Shown here: positions 52,240 to 60,201 of the stretch, piece after piece | Layout: the number at the start of each line of letters is the position of its first letter | Position numbering within the stretch: the first letter of the stretch is position 1 | Source: Corynebacterium pelargi | GTDB taxonomy: Bacteria; Actinomycetota; Actinomycetes; Mycobacteriales; Mycobacteriaceae | Assembly (NCBI RefSeq): GCF_014635485.1 | Contig: NZ_BMCX01000002.1 | Coordinates: 456,396-520,395, forward strand | Direction of reading: 5' to 3' | Length of the DNA stretch: 64,000 bases | Translations under genes and position numbers: made by a program | Notes under the pieces: generated by a model | Seen by the model: the letters and a program-made list of their open reading frames with translations, nothing else | Told to the model about the DNA's origin: nothing | The model's database searches: none

Positions 52240-53478
52240 CTAGTCCTTAGTGCCGAGCCCCACGAGGCGGTCATCTCGCTGCTCAAGCAGGACCCCGCCC
52301 GAGACGGCCAAGGCCACCTTAGAAGCAGTGCCCTTTCGGTCCACACGGATGCTTCGCTGGGGTTTTTCTTCAATCGCGGTCTTATCCACCCCGTAGAGCT
52401 CCACGCCCGTATCGGTGGGAATAGCAAGCTGAGAACCGACCATGGTGCCCGTGCCGATCGCCTGATCAAAGATGCGAACAGGGACCAGGGTTTTGGCGTT
52501 GAGCACGTATAAGCGCGTGCCATCAAACCACTGCGTCAATCTGCCAGCGGGAGCCACCTGCGGCTGAAACACCTCGCCTTCTTGCCAAGCCTCAACCTGA
52601 GCAGAAGGCGCTACCTCCTCACTGTGCTGCTGCTTGCCCTCGCTATTGAACACATAGAAGTGCGCAGGTGATCCGGGCTCATACACGGCCACGGCCCCGC
52701 CGGCGATCCCTACCACCTGGCTGCCCTTGGCAAATTCCACCGAGGCATCAACCTCCGGCACGGAGGATTCCTCAGGATCAGGGCTTTGTAGGCGCACAAA
52801 CGTATGCTCCTTGCAGGTCTCTGCCACCGCCAACAACGTCGAGCGCGTCAGCGCAGAGGAGATCACGCACTCGGGATGTGGCTGCTCATTGGGCTCTTGC
52901 TGGATATCAATTTCTCCATACACCACGGTGCGAACCAGATCCGAACGCCATAAATCAACACGCTCAGCAGATACGATCCCGGCGCGCTCCTTGGAACTAA
53001 TGGGCACAACCGTGTCAGAGGCGTGCGCTGCGCGGGTGGCTTGATAGGTGCCATCGAGGCCATGAATCGCCACCACCTCACCACAGCCGCGCCCGGAGGC
53101 ATAACTCAACACCGCCGCATCCCATGCGCTGGCCATCGAGCACAGCGCAGCATCGCGGGTATAGCTCCACCTGGGCTGCCCGGTAGCAGGATCGATGGAT
53201 TGGACTGTCTTGCCGGTGGAATCCAGCACCACGGGATAGCCTGCGGCCAACACGGGAGCGTTGACCATCGGCGGCAGTGCTGCCTCCCATAGCGGCTCAA
53301 GGGTTGAAGGCAGTGCCATCGCTGCTTGCAGTGGCGCCGCGGGAGGCTGCTCTACGGGTTCAAGATGCGAGTCGCGGATGGGGGCTGCCCACCACACCCC
53401 GGCGACAAAAAGCACACTGGCCAGGCTGAGTGCGCCGGTGGCGAGGAGATCTCGGCGTCGTCTTCGCAGTGGTTTCAT
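52240..53478 (-). CDS. Membrane-anchored Rv3212-like protein (PQQ-type beta-propeller)
   Basis: 412 residues: basic N-terminus 'KPLRRRRRDLL', one membrane helix (about 13-31), then an extracytoplasmic domain with repeated strands such as 'VLDSTGKTVQSIDPATGQPRWSYTRDAALC' and 'DGTRLYVLNAKTLVPV', typical of PQQ-like propeller blades. Two or three cysteine pairs could form disulfides. It overlaps the DEAD-box helicase gene by four bases (ATGA), as I recall for Rv3212 and Rv3211. Function unknown. Confidence 0.7.
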   Translation of the reverse strand: MKPLRRRRRDLLATGALSLASVLFVAGVWWAAPIRDSHLEPVEQPPAAPLQAAMALPSTLEPLWEAALPPMVNAPVLAAGYPVVLDSTGKTVQSIDPATGQPRWSYTRDAALCSMASAWDAAVLSYASGRGCGEVVAIHGLDGTYQATRAAHASDTVVPISSKERAGIVSAERVDLWRSDLVRTVVYGEIDIQQEPNEQPHPECVISSALTRSTLLAVAETCKEHTFVRLQSPDPEESSVPEVDASVEFAKGSQVVGIAGGAVAVYEPGSPAHFYVFNSEGKQQHSEEVAPSAQVEAWQEGEVFQPQVAPAGRLTQWFDGTRLYVLNAKTLVPVRIFDQAIGTGTMVGSQLAIPTDTGVELYGVDKTAIEEKPQRSIRVDRKGTASKVALAVSGGVLLEQRDDRLVGLGTKD

Positions 53479-54854
53479 GATCGCTTCGTGGTGCGGGATC
53501 GCCGCGCCTTCGAGCGAGCACCGCCGCGCTGGCTGTCCCTGCCGCCGCGCTGTCCATCCCTGCCACCGCGCTGGCTGTCCCTGCGTTTGCCTTGGCCACG
53601 CAAAGCGGTGGTGCCGCCGCCAAGGCTGCGTTTGGGTGCGCCGATGCGGTCCTTGGCGTCTTCGGGAATATCCAGCGCCTGGAAAAGCTCAGGTGAGGTG
53701 GAAAACCACTGCGGAGGCTCAGGTGTATCGAGGCCGAGTTCATCATTGATGGCCTGCCATTTAGCCAGCTCGTCATATCCCACGAGCGTGACTGCGGTTC
53801 CGCTGTGTCCTGCGCGACCGGTGCGACCAATGCGGTGCACGTAGGTCATCGGATCATCGGGGGTCTGGTAGTTGATGACGTGGGTGACATCGTCCACGTC
53901 GATGCCGCGGGCTGCCACGTCGGTGGCCACGAGGATCTCCACGCGCCCTTCGCGGAAGGCTTTAAGTGATTGCTCGCGTGCGCCTTGGCCTAGGTCGCCG
54001 TGCACGCCTGCAACCCGGAAGCCTCGCTGTGCAAGATCTTCGGCCAGTTGCGCGGTGGAGCGTTTGGTGCGGCAGAAGATGATCGTTTTTCCGCGGCCAT
54101 CGGCCTGCAGGATCCTGGCCGTAATATCGTCTTTATTCATCCGGTGGGCCTGGAATACCACCTGCTTGGTGCTGCTGTGGGTTTGAGATGCCCCAACTTC
54201 TTCTGCGCGGATATGCACCGGCTTATCTAAAAATGTGCGAGCCAGGGTGAGCACCGGCCCTGGCATGGTGGCCGAGAAGAGCATGGTTTGGTGCTGGTGG
54301 GTGAGTGCTTCGAGCAGCTTTTCAATATCGGGGAAGAATCCAAGATCCAGCATCTCGTCTGCCTCATCGAGCACGAGGATGGCGACCTGGCTGAGGTCCA
54401 GGTGGCCACGTTTATGCAGATCCAGAAGCCGTCCCGGGGTGCCCACCACCACGTCGACGCCGCGTTCGAGGGCCTTGATTTGTTCTTCGAAGGGGCGTCC
54501 ACCGTAGATCGTCGTGATGCGCACGGGGGTGTAGGTGGCTGCTTTGGTGAGGTCCTCGGAGACTTGGGAGGCCAATTCGCGGGTGGGTGCTACCACGAGT
54601 GCGCGCGGGGTGCCGTCGAGTTCGGCTACGTCGGCTGCATCAAAGACCCTATCGAGCAGGGGAATGCCAAATCCGTAGGTTTTACCCATGCCGGTTCGTG
54701 CCTGGCCAATGAGGTCGCGGCCGTCTAGGGCGATGGGCAAGGTGAGCTCTTGGATGGCGAAGGTTCGGTCGATTCCGGCTTCGCGGAGGGCGTCGCATAG
54801 TTCGGCGGCCACACCGAGCTCTTCAAAGGTTGGTTGTTGGCGTTCGGCAGTCAC
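53475..54854 (-). CDS. DEAD-box RNA helicase
   Basis: 459 residues. Motifs in order: Q motif 'FAIQELTLPIAL', I 'GQARTGMGKTYGF', Ia 'PTRELASQV', Ib 'GTPGRLLDL', II 'VLDEADEML', III 'FSATM', IV 'IIFCRTK', V 'ATDVAARGIDV', VI 'YVHRIGRTGRAG'. The tail has RGG-type repeats (about 420-459, 'GGRDGQRGGRDSQRGG') for RNA binding. It resembles the Rv3211 helicase (RhlE class). The start is a GTG at 54854 with TAGTAT 7 bases upstream, so leaderless; the frame runs open to 55130 without family sequence. Confidence 0.92.
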   Translation of the reverse strand: MTAERQQPTFEELGVAAELCDALREAGIDRTFAIQELTLPIALDGRDLIGQARTGMGKTYGFGIPLLDRVFDAADVAELDGTPRALVVAPTRELASQVSEDLTKAATYTPVRITTIYGGRPFEEQIKALERGVDVVVGTPGRLLDLHKRGHLDLSQVAILVLDEADEMLDLGFFPDIEKLLEALTHQHQTMLFSATMPGPVLTLARTFLDKPVHIRAEEVGASQTHSSTKQVVFQAHRMNKDDITARILQADGRGKTIIFCRTKRSTAQLAEDLAQRGFRVAGVHGDLGQGAREQSLKAFREGRVEILVATDVAARGIDVDDVTHVINYQTPDDPMTYVHRIGRTGRAGHSGTAVTLVGYDELAKWQAINDELGLDTPEPPQWFSTSPELFQALDIPEDAKDRIGAPKRSLGGGTTALRGQGKRRDSQRGGRDGQRGGRDSQRGGARSKARRSRTTKRS

Positions 54855-54861
54855 CCTTCCG

Positions 54862-54867
54862 ATACTA
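54862..54867 (-). promoter_or_regulatory. Candidate -10 element of DEAD-box helicase gene (leaderless)
   Basis: On the minus strand TAGTAT ends 7 bases before the GTG start at 54854. Confidence 0.55.
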
Positions 54868-55019
54868 TCGGGCTTGCTGCATTCAGGGATTACACTGGGT
54901 GCGTCCGAGGTTCTCTTGAGTAGTTCTGGCAACGGTTTTGCTTCGGCATACACGCTGCCTTTACAAGAGCTCCTCAAGGTATCCGATACTGACAACAATC
55001 TGGGAAGGAAATACTGCCA

Positions 55020-55247
55020 ATGGACATCAAGATTGGCTTCAACGACTCTCCTCGCGAGCTCATCATCGCTTCGAAAGAGGATCAGGAAGCAATTGCACAG
55101 CGCGTGTCCGAGGCGCTGAGCGCCGAGCATGGCGTATTAGATCTCACCGATGAGCAGGGACGTCGCGTGTTGGTGCGCAATGCTTCTATTGCCTATGTAG
55201 AGGTCGGCACCAGCACCACCCGCACTGTCGGTTTCGCTGGAGTATAA
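55020..55247 (+). CDS. DUF3107 family protein
   Basis: 75 residues: 'MDIKIGFNDSPRELIIASKEDQ', then 'LTDEQGRRVLVRNASIAYVEVGTSTTRTVGF', a small alpha/beta fold seen as DUF3107 throughout Actinobacteria. GGAAGGA lies 11 bases before the ATG. It is divergent from the helicase gene and leads an operon with DUF3152. Function unknown. Confidence 0.88.
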   Translation: MDIKIGFNDSPRELIIASKEDQEAIAQRVSEALSAEHGVLDLTDEQGRRVLVRNASIAYVEVGTSTTRTVGFAGV

Positions 55248-55250
55248 GCA

Positions 55251-56183
55251 GTGGGAACCCACGGTTCGCGCCCTCATGCTCGGCGCCCGCACCCCGAGGA
55301 TGCAGCGTCATATGAGCATCGTGGGGCGTCGGAAAGCCCCTTTGTGCGCTTTGCCCGCAACTACGGTTGGCGTGCCTACGCCATTCCCGTGCTGTTGGTG
55401 ATCACCATTTGGGTGCTTGTCGACGTCTTCCGTGCTGAACCCGAATCGCCCACACCAGGGCAAGCCTCGGTCACTTCATCGGAATCCGAAGGGCTCGTGG
55501 GGCCAAAACCCGCTGATCAGACCGCCAAGGAAATTCCGAATACCGAACTTCCTGCCGGGGCGAAGTACACAGAAAATGGTGAAGGGACCTACCGTGTGGT
55601 GGGCAAACCCGGAGCCGAGGCCGGCGGCGACCACAAGAAGGTGTTTAAGTACATCGTGGAAGTAGAAAACGGCCTGGATTCTTCCGTCTACGGCGGTGAT
55701 GATGCGTTTGCGGCGATGGTGGATGCCACCTTGTTTAACCCCAAAGGTTGGACGCACGATAAAGACTTCGGTTTCAAACACATCGACGCCAAGGGTGGGG
55801 AAGAGCCGGATCTGCGCATCCAACTCACCAGTGTCGGAACCACCCACGCACTTTGCGGCCACGACATTGAGATGGAAACGAGCTGCTTCTACTCCGATGG
55901 CGACCGCGTGATCCTGAACGAATCGCGCTGGATTCGCGGGGCAACACCCTTCCAAGGTGACCTCGGTGCCTACCGCCAGTACCTCATCAACCACGAAGTT
56001 GGCCACGGAATCGGCTACGCCAACCATGTGCCCTGCACCGGCGATGGTGATTTGGCGCCGATTATGATGCAGCAAACGCTGAGCCTTTCTAATAGCGAAC
56101 TGCAAAAGATCAACAGCAAAGAGGTCTACAAAGACGACGGTGCAGTCTGCGCCTACAATCCCTGGCCTTATCCGCACGCCTAG
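55251..56183 (+). CDS. DUF3152 family membrane-anchored metalloprotease-like protein
   Basis: 310 residues. A cytoplasmic N-terminus (about 1-40), one membrane helix (about 44-62), a Pro/Ser/Glu-rich linker, then a domain with 'YLINHEVGHGIGYANHVPC' (about 242-260): H-E-x-x-H-x-x-G-x-x-N-H, close to the metzincin zinc site. Cysteines nearby could form disulfides. DUF3152 proteins are common in Actinobacteria and not characterised. GTG start three bases after DUF3107. Confidence 0.85.
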   Translation: MGTHGSRPHARRPHPEDAASYEHRGASESPFVRFARNYGWRAYAIPVLLVITIWVLVDVFRAEPESPTPGQASVTSSESEGLVGPKPADQTAKEIPNTELPAGAKYTENGEGTYRVVGKPGAEAGGDHKKVFKYIVEVENGLDSSVYGGDDAFAAMVDATLFNPKGWTHDKDFGFKHIDAKGGEEPDLRIQLTSVGTTHALCGHDIEMETSCFYSDGDRVILNESRWIRGATPFQGDLGAYRQYLINHEVGHGIGYANHVPCTGDGDLAPIMMQQTLSLSNSELQKINSKEVYKDDGAVCAYNPWPYPHA

Positions 56184-56194
56184 GAAAGATCCCC

Positions 56195-57076
56195 ATGGAA
56201 GCCCCAATCACTCAGCTCCCGGAGCATATCCGCAACGCCTTCCACGCCCCCGATGAAGAGCCCCAGCGACTCGGGGCATGGTGGGACTATGGCTGGAAAG
56301 TGGGCTCCGTGGTGTTTGCTCAGGCCCCAAGCCCGAATCGCGCCGTCTGGTCTGCCAGGGTGCGCGAAAAGCTTGAAGTAGAACACCTGCGCATCTCCCG
56401 TCCGATTCGCTCCACCGATAGCCGCTTTATCAATGCCGGTTGGCGAGCCACCACCTTCATCGAAGGTGAACCAGCCGCGCGTGCCGATGAGGTGGTGGCA
56501 GCAGCGCTGCGCCTCGATGCCGCCTTGGCTCACGTTGCCCTCAGCGATGCCCTGCGCGACGTGGACGCCAGCGATCCTTTTTCAGTGGCAGACCATGCAG
56601 CGTGGTCGCGCGATCCCGCTGCAGCGGTGATGGCGCTGTTTGGCCAAGGTGCTGGCGAGCGTGGCTTTGAAGCCACCCAACGTCGCACCCGGCGTTCGAT
56701 GGCGATGCGCATGGTGGATCAGCTTGCTCCCAGATTGGTGGAACTCGATGCTGAGGTGCAGGTTTGTCACGCCGATATGCTTGCCACCACGGTGTTCCAA
56801 GGCGCCCAAGTGCCAGGTGTGTGCGACATCGTGGGCGTGGCCAGGCCCTATGGCTACTCGGCTGCCCTCGCTGCCTTCGATTCCATGGTGATGCAAGCCA
56901 GCGGTGAGGCGATTGTCCAACGTTTTGCCCATGTTGAGCACTTTGCCCAGATGGTGGCGCGAGCGGCGATCTATCGTTTGGTGCTGCACGGTATCCACCC
57001 AGAAGCTAATTCGAACAGCAGTTCTAAATTGGAGCAGACCTGTACTTCGCTGATCCGGGGTGGTTTGCCACAATAG
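56195..57076 (+). CDS. TIGR02569 family protein
   Basis: 293 residues, soluble. 'LPEHIRNAFHAPDEEPQRLGAWWDYGWKVGSVVF' and 'WRATTFIEGEPAARADEVVAAALRLDAAL' match the actinobacterial TIGR02569 family; 'VCHADMLATTVF...VCDIVGVARPYGY' resembles the catalytic loop (H-x-D) and DxD/DIxG region of aminoglycoside-phosphotransferase-like kinases, but the exact residues are altered. Function unknown. It lies five bases before adnA and is probably co-transcribed with adnAB. Confidence 0.78.
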   Translation: MEAPITQLPEHIRNAFHAPDEEPQRLGAWWDYGWKVGSVVFAQAPSPNRAVWSARVREKLEVEHLRISRPIRSTDSRFINAGWRATTFIEGEPAARADEVVAAALRLDAALAHVALSDALRDVDASDPFSVADHAAWSRDPAAAVMALFGQGAGERGFEATQRRTRRSMAMRMVDQLAPRLVELDAEVQVCHADMLATTVFQGAQVPGVCDIVGVARPYGYSAALAAFDSMVMQASGEAIVQRFAHVEHFAQMVARAAIYRLVLHGIHPEANSNSSSKLEQTCTSLIRGGLPQ

Positions 57077-57081
57077 GGCAC

Positions 57082-60000
57082 ATGCCAGAACCTAGTCCCG
57101 CCCCTTCTCCACTTTCTCTCAGGGCTGAAGTATCGGGTGCATTCAAACCACCAGCTACCCCGGAAGTCACGCTGGTCAATAGCCATAGCAGCACCGCAAT
57201 CAGGGACTGGGATCTGCCGTTTTTTCAGCAACCCCGCGGCACGTGGAGGCTGCAAGGTCCAGCCGGTTCGGGGCTAAGCACCGCCTTAATCGACTTCGTG
57301 GCAACGCAAATTCTCCAAGGCACCCCGGCTCGCGAGATCCTGGTGATCACCGCATCTAAACAAGCCGCCGGTCGATTCCGCAGCGCAGTCGCCGATCGGC
57401 TCGCCCACGCCGGCCACAGCGACTATGTTGCCGATGCCACCATGGTGCGCTCAATTCACTCCCTGGCCTTTGCGCTGCTTCGCCACAGCACCGACCAAGA
57501 CATCCGGCTGATTACTGGTGCCGAGCAAGATAGCGTGATCCGTGAGCTGCTGCTAGGCCAACTCGATGCAGGACCTGCAGCACTGGCCATATGGCCACCT
57601 GCGTATCGCGAAGCAGTGGGATTTTTAGGCTTCGCCCGCGATCTGCGCGATTTCCTCCTGCGCGCAGCAGAACGCGACCTCTCACCGGAAAAGCTGCAGG
57701 CACTCGGCCAACAATATGGCCAAGCAATTTGGACTTCTGCCGGTGCCTTCCTAGACGAATACGAGCAGGTGATGAGCCTTGGATCGCCGCACAACTACAG
57801 TGCCTCGGAGCTGGTAGCCAAGGTTCCGCGCGAAAGCCTTGAACAGCACCCCTGGTCGATCATTGTGGTTGAAGATGCCCAGCACCTCGACCCACGTTCA
57901 GCCGAGCTGATTCAAACCCTCATGGCGCAGGCCGATAGCGCCATTATCGCCGGGGACCCAGAACAATCGGTGTTTAGCTTCCGCGGTGCCTCGGCACTGT
58001 GGTTATCCAACCTCCCAGTGCCACCAAGCCACGACCTCGTGCTCGAGGCATCCCACCGCAACCCCGCACGCCAAAAGGTGCTGTGCAGCAACCTTGCGCG
58101 CGAACACACCTTTATTGCCAACACGCTGCGAAGAGCACACCTGATCCACGACACCCCCTGGCAAGACATGGCAGTGATCGTGCGCGAAGCAGGTGCCATC
58201 GCCCCGATTAGGCGAGCGCTCCTGGCAGCCGGTGTGCCGGCGGCCGTCGATGCCACAGATGTGGTGTTAAGCGAAGAACACATCGTGGTGGCGATGCTGC
58301 TTGCGCTCGAAGCCTTGGACACCAAACTCATGCTCAGCGATGTCGAAGCACTGGTCCAAGGCCCCATCGGTGGCGCCGATGCCATCACCATGCGCCGCCT
58401 GCTCCGCGGGCTCCGCCGCGCCGAAATGGGTGCCGGGGGCTCACGTCGCGCCATCGAGATGCTGGCGCAACTGCTGCAGCCGCAGTGCTACCCCGATAAT
58501 GAAGACCTCCACTGGGCTACTGCCTACCTTGGGCCGCGAGAGGTAGAAATCCTCGAAAGGATCCAAGCGGTACTGCATGCCGGCGCTCAAGCCGAGGGAG
58601 TAGAACAAACCCTCTGGGCCATTTGGGAGGCCACCGGTTTAGGCGAGCACCTCATGGCCCAAAGTTTGCGCGGGGGTGCCATCGGCGCGCAGGCCGACCG
58701 TGATCTCGACGCCATGCTTGCGCTTTTCGACGCCGCCGGCGACTGGGTAGAACGCCGACCACAGGGCAGCGTAAGAGGCTTTGTTCGGCACATCCAAGAA
58801 CAAACGCTGCCCACAGGGGTGCGCGATCGCCGCATCGAAGCCCCAAAGGCGGTGCAAATTCTGACAGCCCACGGTGCAGTAGGCCAACAGTGGGACCTCG
58901 TTGTCGTGGCAGGCATCCAAGAAGGCACGTGGCCTGCCCTGGAACAAAGCGACACCATCTTCAAACAAGCAGCGCTTATGGACCTCATCGATCGCGGCAT
59001 CGAACCAGGGCTGCCCACCTCAAGGCTGAAAGAACAATTAGATGAAGAAGGCCGCCTATTCCACCTCGCCTGCACTAGAGCGAGCAAGCAGCTTATCTGC
59101 ACCGCAGTAGAAGACCCAGATGCAGCAAACGGCGAGCCCTCACAATTCTTCGAGTCCTTCGATGCACCCCTACTGCACCATCAACCTATGCTCCAAGCCG
59201 AAGGCGCCCACGATCACGCAGGAGAAGGCGCTGCATTGGCGCGCAATAACCGGCTGCTTAGCGTGCCGGGCTTGGTAGCAGAATTACGTCGCGTGCTCGG
59301 CTCCCCTGATGCCTCACAGCGCCAGCGGCAGCAGGCCGCACGCCAACTCGCACGCCTTGCCCAGGCCGGAGTGCCCGGTGCCCACCCCGGGCACTGGTGG
59401 GGGATCGGCGGTGGGTCGTCGAAAAGCCCGCTGGAGGTGCATACACTTTCGCCCTCCACACTCGAAACGGCACTGCTGTGCCCACTCAAAGCCCAGCTTG
59501 GCAACGTTGATGGAAATTCTGCCGCCTTGCAAACCGGCACGCTCGTACACGCCTATGCAGAGGCCGTGTCTACCGGGGCTGATCCTGTGCAGGCGCGTGA
59601 ACTCATCGCGCAGGCCCACGCAGCACAACTCGAAGGGCCTGATTGGGCACGGGAATCCAGCGAAGCCACCTTCAACCAGATGCTCGATCGCCTCGATGCC
59701 TGGCTTGAGGTGCACAATGCCGGCGATACGCTCCAAGGCGTAGAAGTGCCGGTGAATGTCGAGGTGGAACCGGACTTGAGAATCAAAGGCAAGATTGACC
59801 GGCTTGAACGCGAAGGCGATGGCCTTTTGATCGTGGACTTTAAAACGGGAAAGACACCCCCTGCAGCCAAAGCGGTAGAAGAGATGCCGCAGCTTCTGGC
59901 TTATCAACTAGCCCTTAGCCGGGGAAGCTTCGAGGAAGGGCAGGTGCGCACGGCCGAAGGCGGTGGAGAAGAAGTCGAAGGTGCGGTGCTGGTGTATCCA

Positions 60001-60201
60001 AAAAATACATCGGGTCGCATGACTCGCGAACAATCCAAACAAACACCAGAGACGCTGGAAGCATTCGCACAACGGCTACCAGCGGTGCTCGAATCGCTGC
60101 GCGGGCCTTTGCTTGTAGCGCGAGAAAACCGCTTGTGTACTAGCTGTGCCCTGGCTAGCATTTGCCCAGTACAGAACCCAGAAAGTGGCGTTGCGTCATG
60201 A
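57082..60201 (+). CDS. adnA: Helicase-nuclease subunit AdnA (UvrD-like motor plus PDDEXK nuclease)
   Basis: 1039 residues. The motor (about 50-740) has motif III 'IIAGDPEQSVFSFRGA' and motif VI 'HLACTRASKQL', but Walker A reads GPAGSGLST (59-67) with Leu65 in place of the catalytic lysine, and motif II is V-E-D-A-Q instead of D-E-x-Q. The C-terminal nuclease (about 790-1030) keeps 'KIDRLEREGDGLLIVDFKTGK' and the Fe-S cysteines 'CPLKAQ' and 'CTSCALASICP'. AdnAB resects DNA ends for recombination. Here the AdnA motor is probably unable to hydrolyse ATP, while the nuclease looks intact. ATGA overlap with adnB. Confidence 0.92.
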   Translation: MPEPSPAPSPLSLRAEVSGAFKPPATPEVTLVNSHSSTAIRDWDLPFFQQPRGTWRLQGPAGSGLSTALIDFVATQILQGTPAREILVITASKQAAGRFRSAVADRLAHAGHSDYVADATMVRSIHSLAFALLRHSTDQDIRLITGAEQDSVIRELLLGQLDAGPAALAIWPPAYREAVGFLGFARDLRDFLLRAAERDLSPEKLQALGQQYGQAIWTSAGAFLDEYEQVMSLGSPHNYSASELVAKVPRESLEQHPWSIIVVEDAQHLDPRSAELIQTLMAQADSAIIAGDPEQSVFSFRGASALWLSNLPVPPSHDLVLEASHRNPARQKVLCSNLAREHTFIANTLRRAHLIHDTPWQDMAVIVREAGAIAPIRRALLAAGVPAAVDATDVVLSEEHIVVAMLLALEALDTKLMLSDVEALVQGPIGGADAITMRRLLRGLRRAEMGAGGSRRAIEMLAQLLQPQCYPDNEDLHWATAYLGPREVEILERIQAVLHAGAQAEGVEQTLWAIWEATGLGEHLMAQSLRGGAIGAQADRDLDAMLALFDAAGDWVERRPQGSVRGFVRHIQEQTLPTGVRDRRIEAPKAVQILTAHGAVGQQWDLVVVAGIQEGTWPALEQSDTIFKQAALMDLIDRGIEPGLPTSRLKEQLDEEGRLFHLACTRASKQLICTAVEDPDAANGEPSQFFESFDAPLLHHQPMLQAEGAHDHAGEGAALARNNRLLSVPGLVAELRRVLGSPDASQRQRQQAARQLARLAQAGVPGAHPGHWWGIGGGSSKSPLEVHTLSPSTLETALLCPLKAQLGNVDGNSAALQTGTLVHAYAEAVSTGADPVQARELIAQAHAAQLEGPDWARESSEATFNQMLDRLDAWLEVHNAGDTLQGVEVPVNVEVEPDLRIKGKIDRLEREGDGLLIVDFKTGKTPPAAKAVEEMPQLLAYQLALSRGSFEEGQVRTAEGGGEEVEGAVLVYPKNTSGRMTREQSKQTPETLEAFAQRLPAVLESLRGPLLVARENRLCTSCALASICPVQNPESGVAS

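Larger units (their letters stand above)
2660..59427. repeat. Dispersed 11-mer family GCTT[G/T]TCGACG, 17 copies
   Basis: GCTTGTCGACG starts on the plus strand at 4758, 14254, 18268, 24872, 43126 and 55415, and on the minus strand at plus-coordinates 2660, 10656, 12398 and 40324. GCTTTTCGACG is at 8058, 31062 and 58722 (plus) and 8206, 26189, 48202 and 59417 (minus). Copies lie in genes (sense and antisense) and in three intergenic gaps. Base composition alone predicts far fewer than one copy of each form. Confidence 0.85.

Noticed and set aside
53510-53600. Repetitive CTGTCCCTGCCGCCGCG-like DNA as a CRISPR or VNTR
   Set aside because: It encodes the RGG-type tail of the DEAD-box helicase; the repetition follows the protein and has no spacers.
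59500-60180. Frameshift or split in adnA near its C-terminus
   Set aside because: The nuclease motifs and Fe-S cysteines are all in one continuous frame to the stop at 60201.
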